Source: a bacterium (GTDB lineage: Bacteria > UBA10199 > JAIBAG01). Taken from it: DNA of 64,000 bases. Location: contig JAIBAG010000008.1 of the NCBI GenBank assembly GCA_019695305.1, forward strand, positions 1-64,000, written 5' to 3'. Every line of letters begins with the position of its first letter. Within the stretch, counting starts at the first letter, position 1. A model generated the notes under the pieces. It was given only the letters and a program-made list of their open reading frames with translations. It was not told where the DNA came from and did no database searches. A program made the translations under genes and the position numbers. Positions 54,124 to 63,354 of this stretch are shown one piece after another.

Positions 54124-56565
54124 TTACAGATCTGTATCATTAAACTGGAAATACAAGTCATCTGCTCCAAGGATATATTGCCCAAAACGAATACATCGAT
54201 TATCGCCTGTTCCAGTCCATTCTACAATTTCTGTATAATCATCATCCGGGCTGAGAATGCCATTGACTCCCTCGTAAGCATCTACAGCTCCATTGGCTCG
54301 TGATTGAAAGGCTTTTGTAATATCAATGGTGTAGGTGTTGCCATCAATGGTGATTGCATCGGCGGTCACACTGTTATCGTGTCCGTTCATCCATTCGTCA
54401 TTACCACTGCCTAAAGCAATATCAACAGGGTCGACCCATGGATTCCAGATTCCGTAAGTGCCTCCAGGTTGGTAGATTTCTCCTAAGGTGCATTGAGTTC
54501 CATTTTCATAATAAAACTTGTTCGTGAAATCAGATTGGTCGATGGTTTGGTTGTAGACAAAGCTGATGGTTTCGATACTGGATGCCGATATAAGTGGTGC
54601 AATTTGAGAGTTAGTTATTTCATCGGCTTCAAAATATAGGCCACTCAAGTTATCGACATCTCCATTAAAATAAGCGGCAATAAAGGTATCGTTGCTATCA
54701 CCACCGCCGTTTTCTTGCCCTTCGCCACCTTCTTCAACACTGATGGATTGGTAGCTCACTTCGGTTCCGCTACAGTCGGTGGCTTTAATGACCACAGAGG
54801 CAGCTGATCCAGGGGCAACGTAATAGCCAGTTACGGCATTAATGGTTCCTTTGCTGCGGTCATCATCCACTATGCTGTAAGTCCGTGGCCAACAGCCGCC
54901 TGAAAATTCTCTCCACATATTGGCAGAATCGCCAAAGTCGATGGTGTCAAATGTATTGCGAGCAGCTAACGTGCTGTAGCTGGAAGAAAGACCCAAATCC
55001 TTAACTGCAACCTGAGGATACTCGGTACTAGAGCTGCTATGATATTGGAGATAGGCAATAGTATCGGCATCGTTAACAGAAGTTTTTGCAAATAAAGGAG
55101 ACCAGCCTGGGCCTACATAGGCTGCATCTTCTCCGATTTCTTGAATAAAAATTTGAGAACGAGTGTTATCGCTATCGCCTGCAGGGCGGATTGCATAAAT
55201 AAAACGGTTTCTCTCCAGTGAAGTGTCAAAAGAAGTTATGGTGTATCCATCGGGAGGGTCGATGATGCTGGTGTTTTCGATCATGCAGATTCCAAAGATG
55301 CTATTGCCATCACCATCTTCGCTTCTAAAGCAACGATAAGCCCCAGTAGTTTGGCCAGAATAATCAAACGCCTTTGCGTTGGAAATATTGCTGGTTGATC
55401 CATAAAACATATCGAAGCTAGCGTCACCATTTCCAGCGGCAGAGGTTCCAAAATCACCAAAAATGAAATTATAGTTAGATCCTGTATCATGCGATACCAG
55501 GAAAACGGCTGCTTGATTGACAAGTACTAGACTTGTTACTTCATCAGCATCAATGGTAGTTAAGTCTGTTGCCAAATCAAAATTACTACCTTCTTGCATA
55601 TCGCGCATGGATACATACATTGTATCAAGCGATTCATTCTGGCGGCTGTAAGTTAAATAACGTCCATATTCATCCATGTCTAAAATGGAGTCATTTGTAA
55701 TACCTTCTAAAGAAAAGCTGCTGATTGATGTTCCATTATAATAATAGGTATTATTGTCTTCATCGATAGCTACCAATTTTGTGCCATCGTTTGACATTTT
55801 AAAACGATCTATGTTGGCAGATAATGTAGTTCCCTCAGAAGTATTTAGAACGTCGTAGTCTTTGTCTACAAGCGTGACTGTTTTAATGATAACTTCATTT
55901 GCACTATTGCGCGTGCCAAATACTACTTTTAAACTGTCGCCTGTTCCTGTAAATCCGAAGGGAATTTCACCGCGTACGTTAGCTTGAAGATTGCTGGAGT
56001 TAGAGGCAAATTCTGTCATGGTGTATCCGCCACCCAATTCATCTGGAACAGAATCTATACGCACAATTGTATATAAGCCGGTATTGGCGTTATCCTGACA
56101 TGCCTCAGTTGCATCTTGATAAATGGCAAATGCTAGAGGAACACCTATCAAATTTTCATGAATTGCGTAGGAATAACAGCTATCAAAACTATCACCTGAA
56201 TGATCTTCTATTCCATCGCTTGAAATACAACTACCTGTGTCACCATTATAAGCTCCGGCAAGTAATGAGCAACCACCACTAGATGAATTAAAAGTTACTG
56301 TACCAATATAATCATCAGACGATGCTCCAGCAGGAAGTAGACTTTCATTAACATCTGGTATAAAGGTGACATCTTTTACATCAGAATCGATGTCCTTTGC
56401 AGAACTGATGGGTATGTCCACAGGACCATTTTCAAATCCTGGTAGTTCGGAGCCAGGGGCCGAAGAGCCTCCAGCACTTCCAGAACAACCGCCACAGCCT
56501 GTTCCCAATAAGGAAAAGCCCAATAGAATAGTTAGAAGAATTTTTTTATGGATGGAAAAAAGCAT
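54124..56565 (-). CDS. Secreted lipoprotein, paralogue 3, with different C-terminal domain
   Basis: Signal peptide and lipobox LGTGCGG (start MLFSIHKK at 56565 with AAAGGA upstream; the longer frame to 56652 is discarded). Leader GPVDIPISSAKD and VKDVTFIPDV match the other two. The middle is propeller-like (TYYYNGTSI, NDSILDMDEYGRYLTYS), with the GGCWPRTY motif and Ig-like segment ending in a Gly/Glu-rich linker. The last ~180 residues (from SNDTFIAAYFNGDVDN) have no visible match in paralogues 1 and 2. Two stop codons in a row follow, then a relic of the paralogue-2-type end. Confidence 0.75.
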   Translation of the reverse strand: MLFSIHKKILLTILLGFSLLGTGCGGCSGSAGGSSAPGSELPGFENGPVDIPISSAKDIDSDVKDVTFIPDVNESLLPAGASSDDYIGTVTFNSSSGGCSLLAGAYNGDTGSCISSDGIEDHSGDSFDSCYSYAIHENLIGVPLAFAIYQDATEACQDNANTGLYTIVRIDSVPDELGGGYTMTEFASNSSNLQANVRGEIPFGFTGTGDSLKVVFGTRNSANEVIIKTVTLVDKDYDVLNTSEGTTLSANIDRFKMSNDGTKLVAIDEDNNTYYYNGTSISSFSLEGITNDSILDMDEYGRYLTYSRQNESLDTMYVSMRDMQEGSNFDLATDLTTIDADEVTSLVLVNQAAVFLVSHDTGSNYNFIFGDFGTSAAGNGDASFDMFYGSTSNISNAKAFDYSGQTTGAYRCFRSEDGDGNSIFGICMIENTSIIDPPDGYTITSFDTSLERNRFIYAIRPAGDSDNTRSQIFIQEIGEDAAYVGPGWSPLFAKTSVNDADTIAYLQYHSSSSTEYPQVAVKDLGLSSSYSTLAARNTFDTIDFGDSANMWREFSGGCWPRTYSIVDDDRSKGTINAVTGYYVAPGSAASVVIKATDCSGTEVSYQSISVEEGGEGQENGGGDSNDTFIAAYFNGDVDNLSGLYFEADEITNSQIAPLISASSIETISFVYNQTIDQSDFTNKFYYENGTQCTLGEIYQPGGTYGIWNPWVDPVDIALGSGNDEWMNGHDNSVTADAITIDGNTYTIDITKAFQSRANGAVDAYEGVNGILSPDDDYTEIVEWTGTGDNRCIRFGQYILGADDLYFQFNDTDL

Positions 56566-56861
56566 AAGTCGGTATCCTTTATAAGTATAAAATTGTGCCT
56601 TAACACCCTCCGATTCCCCCGGTACTGGTTTATAGAAGCAAATTGCGTACACTTTTGACGAAAAAAAGGGATTATTTTAAAGGCTTAAAATTAATGGTTT
56701 TTTCTAGGTTTGAGGTAAAAACTGACCCGTTAAGTTATTTTAGTGGGGTGTATTTTTACCTTTTTATGTTGCTGTTTTGGCATTTTTTGCCGATCAAAAT
56801 GAGAGTTAAAATTATGCGTATGTGCGGGAGGTGCCCAGGTGTGTAGGGAAAAATCTTATTT

Positions 56862-58019
56862 TTAAAAACCTGCCGCTAGTTGAAAACCATACATACGCGA
56901 TTCTTTCTGGTGAGTTTTTTCTCCCACTTCACGTCCATAGGTGGCGAGATTAAATTTGAAATATTTAAAATCCATTCCAAATCCACCTGTAATATATCCT
57001 TGGTTGGTGCCAATACGGACCGACATAGATTTAATTGCTTTGGAAATATCTGGCCAGCTTACTTCGTAGCCAGCATGAAGTTTTGTGATAATGTCGGTGC
57101 GACGTTCCAGATCGGTAAAATCAACTGCTAAAGCTGTTTTTAGCTTCCAGTAGTTAGGATGCAGGGCAAAACCGGCTGTTGTAGATTCTTTAAGACGACC
57201 TACGTCATCTCCTACAAAAAAACGGGTATCTCCAATATTTTGTACGGTAACAGCAAAAGTAGGATCTAAATATTGCCAGGCCTTACCCTTAATGAAGGGC
57301 ATTTTGGCCTTTATGCCAATATCGCCGCCAATGCCAAAACCAAAACGTTCCAAATCGAGAGCATTTCCAAATCCGCCGCTGTTAATAATATCGCGTGCGG
57401 TAATATTATCGTCTATTAAATGACGTCCTATAAACTTAAGAGAAGCCCCCACCTTTAAGGCATCTTCAAAAAAACTATAGGAAGAACCCACTTGCAAACC
57501 AAAATGACTAATAGCTTCAAATTGAATGGTGCTGGTTACAGGATTCACCACATAAACCGATGTACGATTATCATAAAATAGAGAAGCCGCTAAAAATTTA
57601 TGCATAAAAGTAGCAATAGAGCCGTGGGCTGCAACTTCTTCAAAACGTCCTGTATGCAAGTTTGAAAAACGGTCAAAAATGCGTACTTGTTCGGCATCAT
57701 TGCCGTCGGCATCACCCAAGTCACCGGCTAATCCCACCAGGTTTGACGATAAAAAAGGAATACCTTTGTACGAAAATTCAAGCGATGGTAATAAAAACTG
57801 CATGTGCACCTTTTTTTCATAATCGTTGATGGCGGCTGGATTATAAAAAAGTGCATTTTCATCAGTGCCATCCATGGCAATGAATGCACCGCCCATGCTG
57901 GTGGGGCGAATTCCCTGCATAATGCGTGGTGAGTGTCTCAAAGCCATGTTTTGAGCATAAGTAATAAAAGAAAAACTCATCAAAATTATTAAAAAGAAAA
58001 TTTTAAAAAAAAGTTTCAT
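56862..58019 (-). CDS. PorV/PorQ-like outer-membrane beta-barrel protein
   Basis: Signal peptide MKLFFKIFFLIILMSFSFITYA, then the family-type opening RIMQGIRPTSMGGAFIAMDGTDENALFYNPAAI. This resembles the conserved start of the UPF0164/PorV and FadL-like barrel group. The rest alternates short hydrophobic strands and ends in a hydrophobic FQLAAGF strand typical for barrel insertion. Start at 58019 (MKLFF) after AAGGATG is chosen over an upstream ATG that overlaps the neighbour. It lies 10 bases after the TPR lipoprotein gene on the same strand. Confidence 0.75.
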   Translation of the reverse strand: MKLFFKIFFLIILMSFSFITYAQNMALRHSPRIMQGIRPTSMGGAFIAMDGTDENALFYNPAAINDYEKKVHMQFLLPSLEFSYKGIPFLSSNLVGLAGDLGDADGNDAEQVRIFDRFSNLHTGRFEEVAAHGSIATFMHKFLAASLFYDNRTSVYVVNPVTSTIQFEAISHFGLQVGSSYSFFEDALKVGASLKFIGRHLIDDNITARDIINSGGFGNALDLERFGFGIGGDIGIKAKMPFIKGKAWQYLDPTFAVTVQNIGDTRFFVGDDVGRLKESTTAGFALHPNYWKLKTALAVDFTDLERRTDIITKLHAGYEVSWPDISKAIKSMSVRIGTNQGYITGGFGMDFKYFKFNLATYGREVGEKTHQKESRMYGFQLAAGF

Positions 58020-58029
58020 ACAACATCCT

Positions 58030-58839
58030 TCATAAAGTAGTGTCGTTATTGATGCAGTCGGTAACATCCGGTGTTTGACTATCCGGATCGAGCTGACTGC
58101 AATTTACAATGTCGGCAGTAAGTAAAGTTGTATCGAAAGTTTCAGGATTATCCGATAACTGACAGCCTACCAGAGCCTGAAATTCCTCTTGTGTAAATCC
58201 TTCACCCGCTGAAATTGGTTCTAAGATGCAGTACGTTTGTCTGATTTCTTCAATAAAGCTTTCTCCTTCGCTAATACCACTATTCACAAGCAAGGTATCA
58301 AAATCGATTAAATCTTCCTGCGCTAAAATGCGGGCATCATCTGAAATAAGTGTGACGTCAAAAGTAGCAAAATAATCCGATTCATAAATGCCTAACAAAA
58401 AATGCTCTGCAGCTTTCAGCATCCCCAAATTAAAAGCGGCATCGGCCAAATCCGATTCTTCGGGTAAAGAGCTTTCGGTAATACCAGATAGGTTCTCTAG
58501 GGTTTCAATAGCCAAACGCAAATCAGATAAATCGGCATCTTCGGGAAGTGTATCAGTAACAAGTTGAAAATTGGTTTCATCCGAGCTGTCTAAATCGAGC
58601 AAGGCAACGGCTAACGCTGTAAAATCGATGCCGCTTCGTCCAGCGTAGGCCGATGCTAAAAGACTGGTAGCCTCAATATGCCCCGGGTCATCCTCTAGAA
58701 CATTTTGAGCGCACGTTATGGCCTCATCAAAATTGCTGTTGTTTATTTCGCTTCGAGCGCATTCCAAGTTGGATGCAATATTAGTGGCGCAGCTCGAACA
58801 GAATATTAAAAATAGCAGAGCCGTGGTTTTTTTCCACAT
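58030..58839 (-). CDS. Lipoprotein with a TPR-like repeat
   Basis: Signal sequence MWKKTTALLFLIFCSSC with cysteine at position 14 or 17 as the lipidation site. Residues about 25-75 resemble one to two TPR units (ECARSEINNSNFDEAITCAQNVLEDDPGHIEATSLLASAYAG in shorter form: NFDEAITCAQNVLEDDPGHI). The rest is acidic and rich in Asp, Glu, Ser and Thr, with several cysteines near the C-terminus. It precedes the PorV-like gene and may be its partner. Function unknown. Confidence 0.7.
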   Translation of the reverse strand: MWKKTTALLFLIFCSSCATNIASNLECARSEINNSNFDEAITCAQNVLEDDPGHIEATSLLASAYAGRSGIDFTALAVALLDLDSSDETNFQLVTDTLPEDADLSDLRLAIETLENLSGITESSLPEESDLADAAFNLGMLKAAEHFLLGIYESDYFATFDVTLISDDARILAQEDLIDFDTLLVNSGISEGESFIEEIRQTYCILEPISAGEGFTQEEFQALVGCQLSDNPETFDTTLLTADIVNCSQLDPDSQTPDVTDCINNDTTL

Positions 58840-58914
58840 GGCTTCCCCCTTTATTGAAATAGAGATACATAAAAATTGTACGGGACATTGGGAGAGCTGA
58901 CAAATCTTAAATTA

Positions 58915-59916
58915 TTATTTCTTATTTTTTTTTATAGCCTGAGTGATGCGTTTTTTGACGATTTGGTTAATTTTTTGACGCCTGGGGGATGATTTTTTGC
59001 CTAAACGTTCTTCCAAAAATTTTTCAATGCGCAAATTGATGAGTTCGGGTTGTTCTACAAGGGCTACGTGGCTCCCTTTTTTAACAATAAAAAGTTCCGA
59101 TCGGGGAATAAGATGGTGCATTTTTTTAGAAACCCACAACGGTGTAAAATTATCGTCTTCGGCACCCATAATAAGTGTTGGCACTGTTATTTTTTTAAGG
59201 CTGTCTTCGGCATCGTGATGTTGTAAACTTTTGGTTAAGCTTGATAAAAAAACCGGATCAACATTAATAATGTGATCGATGTATTGCTCCATTATTTTTT
59301 TATCTACCAAATAAGGTTTCATCACATTAAGAGCGCCACCCACCTGAAACCAAAGCGGGTTTTTCATCATAAGCCGGCCCAACAGTTTGGCAATTTTTGG
59401 AAATGTGTGGTTAAAGTGGTAAATAACTTCAAACACATATTTGGAAGCCGGAAAATCCATGAAAGTATCAATGGGTTTAGCAAAGGTCCCAAAACAAGGA
59501 ATTAAAGCGTCGCAATATTGTTTGTAGCGTGAGTAAAACTCAAATAAAATTTGAACGCCCATGCTGTGGCCTACGAGTGTTGCTTTTTTAACCCCCAGGG
59601 CATCAAACACGCATTTTAAATCGGCCACTAAGCTTTCAATAGTATGATTTTCTTTTTTAGCCGGGTTTTCCGATTTCCCGTGTCCACGATAATCGAAGGT
59701 GATAACACGATAGTGACGCTTAAAATAATTTTCGATGTAGTGAAAATAAAAAGTGGAGCAGCCCAAACCGTTGCAACAAACAATGGGATGCCCGCTGCCT
59801 ACAGAACGGTACCAAATTTTAGTGCCATCAAAGCTTGTGGCGTAGCCTTCTTCGGTTTGAATGAGTTCCGAAAGTTTGGCCATTTTAGAATGAGTTTTGT
59901 GTTTAGTAACGGCCAT
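58915..59916 (-). CDS. Alpha/beta hydrolase with basic C-terminal tail
   Basis: The fold landmarks are VCCNGLGCS (oxyanion region), FDYRGHGKSENP, the nucleophile elbow LVGHSMG, the acid in GAEDDNFTP and the His in KKGSHVALVEQP. The last ~35 residues are very rich in Lys and Arg. No signal peptide, so probably cytoplasmic. The start codon lies directly after the stop of the TPR protein gene. Substrate unknown; esterase, lipase or thioesterase are possible. Confidence 0.88.
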   Translation of the reverse strand: MAVTKHKTHSKMAKLSELIQTEEGYATSFDGTKIWYRSVGSGHPIVCCNGLGCSTFYFHYIENYFKRHYRVITFDYRGHGKSENPAKKENHTIESLVADLKCVFDALGVKKATLVGHSMGVQILFEFYSRYKQYCDALIPCFGTFAKPIDTFMDFPASKYVFEVIYHFNHTFPKIAKLLGRLMMKNPLWFQVGGALNVMKPYLVDKKIMEQYIDHIINVDPVFLSSLTKSLQHHDAEDSLKKITVPTLIMGAEDDNFTPLWVSKKMHHLIPRSELFIVKKGSHVALVEQPELINLRIEKFLEERLGKKSSPRRQKINQIVKKRITQAIKKNKK

Positions 59917-59917
59917 A

Positions 59918-61027
59918 TTAAGTTTCCATATCCTTTGTTATTGTGGGTTTAGGAGGAAGTGTTTGTCCCTCGGCAGGGCCATAACGCACAAGATTCATTT
60001 TTTCGTGTATTTTGTCGATAGCAGGCACGTTACCCGTTTCCACATAAATAAGCTCTAAATTTTTAAGTGAGGTCATGATATCGGGATGATTGATGAGTCC
60101 ATAATTTTGTTCGGCAATGGCCAAGGCTCTTTTTACCAAGCCCTCGGCTAAGCCAAATTGGCCCTGCAAAAAGTAGAGCCCCGAAAAATTATTGAGCACT
60201 CGCGGTATTTGTGGGTGTGATGGACCTAAAACTTTTTCCAAACCGGCCAGTGCTTTTTGATAAATGGGTTCGGCCTCTTTATATTTCCCCTGAACTTTAT
60301 AGACAGACGCTAAATTGATCTGGCTTAAATAAACATCGGCGCTTTTGTCGCCTTCTTTTTTAATATAAAGGGCAATTCCTTTATTAAGGGCAATAGTAGC
60401 TTCGTCGAAGCGTCGCAAATTTTTAAAAAGAAGTCCCTGATTGTTATAAACCTGGGCTAAAAAGAGAGCGTTGTCGTTTTCTTTTTTAGATAACACACTG
60501 ATGGCCTGTGCATATTGTGTTTCGGCTTCGCTGGCATTGCCCTCTAAGCGCGCTACATCGGCCAAATTAGCATGCACACGGGCTAAAATTTCGCTGTCGG
60601 TACTTACGCCGGTTAATAAGTTTTGTGCTTCGGTTAAATTGATTTTGGCCTTTGCGGTGTCTTCAATATCCAAATAATTAAGAGCTAAATTGTTGTAGCG
60701 CACCGCAATATTTTCTTTAGTGGCGCCGGGGCGTGTTTTTTCAAGCTCTAAGGCCTTTATATAATGAGCTTCGGCCTCGGGGTATTTTCCCAAATGACGT
60801 TCCAGTTCGGCTACATTGTTATAGGCTTTTGCCAAGTTTTCATCGGTAGCCGGAAAAATTTTAATAGCATTGTCTAGAGCGCTAAGAGCTATGGTGAGTG
60901 CGCTGTCAAATTTGCCTTTATCGGTTAAATCTTCAAATTGTTTGGTGAGTTTTTTATATTCGGAATCATCCGCGGCATGAAGCGGAAGGGATGAAATAAG
61001 AAGTAAAACAAAAAAAATCTTCTTCAT
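59918..61027 (-). CDS. Exported TPR protein (kinesin-light-chain type repeats)
   Basis: Signal peptide MKKIFFVLLLISSLPLHA. At least six TPR units of about 42 residues follow (AKAYNNVAELERHLGKYPEAEAHY, AVRYNNLALNYLDIEDTAKAKI, ARVHANLADVARLEGNASEAETQY and so on; each listed in part). The protein would be a periplasmic scaffold. The ATG begins right after the terminator of atpE, so it needs its own promoter or read-through. The hydrolase gene follows without a gap. Confidence 0.88.
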   Translation of the reverse strand: MKKIFFVLLLISSLPLHAADDSEYKKLTKQFEDLTDKGKFDSALTIALSALDNAIKIFPATDENLAKAYNNVAELERHLGKYPEAEAHYIKALELEKTRPGATKENIAVRYNNLALNYLDIEDTAKAKINLTEAQNLLTGVSTDSEILARVHANLADVARLEGNASEAETQYAQAISVLSKKENDNALFLAQVYNNQGLLFKNLRRFDEATIALNKGIALYIKKEGDKSADVYLSQINLASVYKVQGKYKEAEPIYQKALAGLEKVLGPSHPQIPRVLNNFSGLYFLQGQFGLAEGLVKRALAIAEQNYGLINHPDIMTSLKNLELIYVETGNVPAIDKIHEKMNLVRYGPAEGQTLPPKPTITKDMET

Positions 61028-61057
61028 AAAAAAATAGGGGCCCCAAAGGGGCCCCTA
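61028..61057 (-). terminator. Terminator of the F0 operon
   Basis: TAGGGGCCCC-AAA-GGGGCCCCTA is a perfect hairpin with ten-base GC-rich arms at 61035-61057. On the minus strand the stem is followed by a run of seven T, and the next gene starts at the last of them. It lies 15 bases after the atpE stop. Confidence 0.95.
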
Positions 61058-61072
61058 GGTGTTACATAAAAA

Positions 61073-61396
61073 TTACAGCTTGCCTACTAACATGAAGGCA
61101 ATAACGAAAGAGAGGAGCACGAGAGATTCGATAAGAGCCAAACCCAAGATCATGGGAGTTTGTACTTTCGATTGTGCACCAGGATTACGAGCAATACCTT
61201 CCAAAGCAGCCGAAGCAGCTTTGCCTTGGCCTAAAGCGCCACCTAAAGCACCTAAGCCCATAGAAATGGCGGCGCCAATAGCAATTAAACCGGCGCTGTC
61301 GCTAGAAGCGGCTTTAGCGGTTTCTTCGGCCATAGCCAAGCCAACAATGCCAAACTGAGCTACAATTAAACTCAAAATGCTGAGCAGTTTTTTCAT
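61073..61396 (-). CDS. atpE: ATP synthase F0 subunit c, with N-terminal signal-like extension
   Basis: Forms the rotor ring in the inner membrane. Two transmembrane hairpin helices are present: AAISMGLGALGGALGQGKAA..GIARNP, and a second with the ion-binding Glu in LALIESLVLLSFV. An N-terminal stretch MKKLLSILSLIVAQFGIVGLAMA looks like a cleavable signal peptide, as known for some bacterial c subunits. The start at 61396 has GGAG just upstream; the longer frame to 61450 is not supported. It is the last gene of the F0 operon. Confidence 0.93.
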   Translation of the reverse strand: MKKLLSILSLIVAQFGIVGLAMAEETAKAASSDSAGLIAIGAAISMGLGALGGALGQGKAASAALEGIARNPGAQSKVQTPMILGLALIESLVLLSFVIAFMLVGKL

Positions 61397-61512
61397 ACGT
61401 TTCTCCAAATAAAATGTTTCTATACGCCGGAATTTTGTAGAGCCAGACACTGTCGGTCTGTCCCGCCTAGCACCATTGCAAGGTTGAACAGATATTTTGC
61501 CGAAAACCCGTC

Positions 61513-61530
61513 ACCGTTTTAAAAAACGGT
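61513..61530 (-). other. Intercistronic hairpin between atpB and atpE
   Basis: ACCGTTTT-AA-AAAACGGT is a perfect 8-base stem in the 144-base gap between the subunit a and c genes. On the minus strand it is preceded by few T, so it is more likely an mRNA-stability or processing element than a full terminator. Confidence 0.4.
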
Positions 61531-61540
61531 TTTAGGTCAA

Positions 61541-62239
61541 TCAGTGTTCTTCGTGTGCTACGGCCAAACCAATATAAATGGTAGACAGAAGCGAAAACAC
61601 AAAGGCCTGGACCAAAGCTACGAAAATTCCAAAGGCCATAAAAACAATAGGGACAATAAGGGGCACAAGCCCCGAAAAAATTCCAAGAACAATATGGTCA
61701 CCGGTTAAATTGGCATACAAACGAACGGCCAACGTAACGGGGCGTACAGCATGCGATACTAATTCGATGGCAAATAAAAGAGGGGCAATCCATAAAACTG
61801 GGCCCATAAAATGTTTTAAGTAATTGACCAAACCTTGTTCACGTATGCCCACATAGTTGTAATAAACAAAAACAACAATAGACACGGCGTAGTTGGTATT
61901 TACATTACCAGTAGCAGGGTCAAAACCTGGGATAGCGCCTAATAAATTGTTGAACAGTACGTAAACAAACACTGCACCAATTATAGGGAAATAATATTTT
62001 GCATCGTGGCCAATAATGCTTTCCATCAATTCCAATACTCCTTGAGTGATAGATTGGAATAAGTTTTTGAGAGATAAACGGCCATCGGGAACAAGTTCTT
62101 CTTCTACCGTGCCTAAGTTAGCACGATAAATGAGGGCTGCAATTATAATAAGAGTTCCTACAAAGGCGCCGGTAAAAACGTGTATATATTCATGAGGGAT
62201 ATGCAAGAAGGTGGCAAATAAATTAAGACCGTGTTCCAT
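61541..62239 (-). CDS. atpB: ATP synthase F0 subunit a
   Basis: This is the stator channel subunit. The essential arginine is in VRLYANLTGDHIVL, the second conserved segment is FSLLSTIYIGLAVAHEEH, and NNLLGAIPGFDPATGN is the middle motif. There are five to six transmembrane helices. MEHGLNLFATFLHI at 62239, with AGAAAGGAAA upstream, is the real start; the longer frame overlaps atpI. Four bases separate it from atpI. Confidence 0.95.
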   Translation of the reverse strand: MEHGLNLFATFLHIPHEYIHVFTGAFVGTLIIIAALIYRANLGTVEEELVPDGRLSLKNLFQSITQGVLELMESIIGHDAKYYFPIIGAVFVYVLFNNLLGAIPGFDPATGNVNTNYAVSIVVFVYYNYVGIREQGLVNYLKHFMGPVLWIAPLLFAIELVSHAVRPVTLAVRLYANLTGDHIVLGIFSGLVPLIVPIVFMAFGIFVALVQAFVFSLLSTIYIGLAVAHEEH

Positions 62240-62243
62240 TTTA

Positions 62244-62651
62244 TTAATTTTCCTTTCTGGGGACAAAAACACTGCGAACGCTCTCGCCAATAATACCAAC
62301 AATGATGGCACCAAAACCGGCTACAAAAGCCATGGTGTTGACGCGCACCTGTAAAATCATAAAGCCCGACAAGGCAATAAGGCCGATGATTTTAAGGAAA
62401 AACAAAAAACCAACTGAAGCTTTGGGAGCTTCGGGAGCCAGTAGTTTTTCCACAAAAAATTTAATAAATCTAAAATTACAAATACCAACAATAGCACCTG
62501 TAGTAAAACCACCAATTACAGAAAACGAAGGCCAAAATAAATAAGCCGAAACAATAAGGCCAAGAACAGCATATGTAAGCGCTATTTTTTGTACAGTATG
62601 AAGCGGGATAAGTTCTTCTTTAGATACTGTTTGTGTAGTTGTGCTAATCAT
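62244..62651 (-). CDS. atpI: ATP synthase subunit I
   Basis: A small four-helix membrane protein (VQKIALTYAVLGLIVSAYLFW, FTTGAIVGICNFRFIKFFVE, FFLKIIGLIALSGFMIL, AFVAGFGAIIVGIIG; listed separately). The family helps assemble the c ring and is encoded before subunit a. The start overlaps the stop of the AtpZ gene by four bases. Confidence 0.85.
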   Translation of the reverse strand: MISTTTQTVSKEELIPLHTVQKIALTYAVLGLIVSAYLFWPSFSVIGGFTTGAIVGICNFRFIKFFVEKLLAPEAPKASVGFLFFLKIIGLIALSGFMILQVRVNTMAFVAGFGAIIVGIIGESVRSVFVPRKEN

Positions 62652-62920
62652 TCGTTGTTGCTGTAGCGGTTTAACAATCTGACCAGGTTGTAAAAACCAA
62701 CGACGGCTCCTGTTACAATACCAGCAATGGCAATCCAGGGTTTGGTGTTAAAATGAGTATCGGCCAAGCCCCCCAGCCATAATCCGGCTACAATGGACAA
62801 AACCAACTGAAACCCAACCGCACCGTAAATGGCGAAAGCTTTATAAAAGCTTTGGTTCTCCTGTTGATCGTTTGGTTCTTTATCCAAAGTGGAGGCGGGA
62901 TTACCATGCGGAAGGCGCAT
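62648..62920 (-). CDS. atpZ: AtpZ/AtpI-like F0F1 ATPase accessory protein
   Basis: 90 residues with two transmembrane helices: AVGFQLVLSIVAGLWLGGLAD and WIAIAGIVTGAVVGFYNLVRLL in parts. The GLWLGG...D...KPW pattern is typical for the family, which is thought to assist F0 assembly or ion supply. First gene of the F0 operon. The 251 bases upstream of it, to 63171, hold no gene and only AT-rich sequence that may contain its promoter. Confidence 0.85.
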   Translation of the reverse strand: MRLPHGNPASTLDKEPNDQQENQSFYKAFAIYGAVGFQLVLSIVAGLWLGGLADTHFNTKPWIAIAGIVTGAVVGFYNLVRLLNRYSNNE

Positions 62921-63171
62921 GAGTCAAATATTTCTTTTGGTTTTTTTGATCAATTTTTAAGGAATAAGTATTTGATATTACTTATATATTTCCCATGGCT
63001 GAGTTTGAAGATAGTGATCAATCAATTTTAGGATGCGGGCTCTGTCATCTCGTGTTTTTTTATTTACTCATTAAGAGTTTAAGCCGCTCTTCTCGCGAGT
63101 TCAAAAACGAAGTGCAGCTTAGGCGTTTAAATTCGCATTAAAATTGGCTTGAAAACTCTATCAAGGAGTAC

Positions 63172-63354
63172 ATGAAAAAAACCGGCATTAAGCAAAAAAC
63201 CAAGGCTATTAAGCAGGCTGTGGCCGAAGCGCTGGAAATGCGTAAAAAGAAAACGCCCAAGGCCGATTTTTCGGACCTTTTGGGAATAGGGCTTAGGGTG
63301 CCTCCAAAAGGAATTCCAACTATAGCGGATGAAGATGAATTGTGGGGAGAATAA
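63172..63354 (+). CDS. VapB-like antitoxin
   Basis: 60 residues, basic first half (KKTGIKQKTKAIKQAVAEALEMRKKK) and an acidic end (PTIADEDELWGE) that would insert in the toxin. A good AAGGAG ribosome site lies seven bases upstream. The stop codon directly touches the ATG of the PIN-domain gene. The DNA-binding fold is probably ribbon-helix-helix, but the match is weak; the assignment rests on size and position. Confidence 0.7.
   Translation: MKKTGIKQKTKAIKQAVAEALEMRKKKTPKADFSDLLGIGLRVPPKGIPTIADEDELWGE

Noticed and set aside
56643-56846. 67-codon plus-strand frame between two minus-strand genes
   Set aside because: AT-rich leader region, no ribosome site, no recognisable protein features.
61073-61396. 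Sodium specificity of the c subunit
   Set aside because: A Gln and a Glu-Ser pair are present as in sodium-type c rings, but the further Thr and Tyr ligands are absent and Glu-Ser also occurs in proton types.
62921-63171. tRNA or small RNA gene in the gap before the VapBC pair
   Set aside because: No cloverleaf arms or terminator hairpin could be found; only AT-rich sequence is visible.
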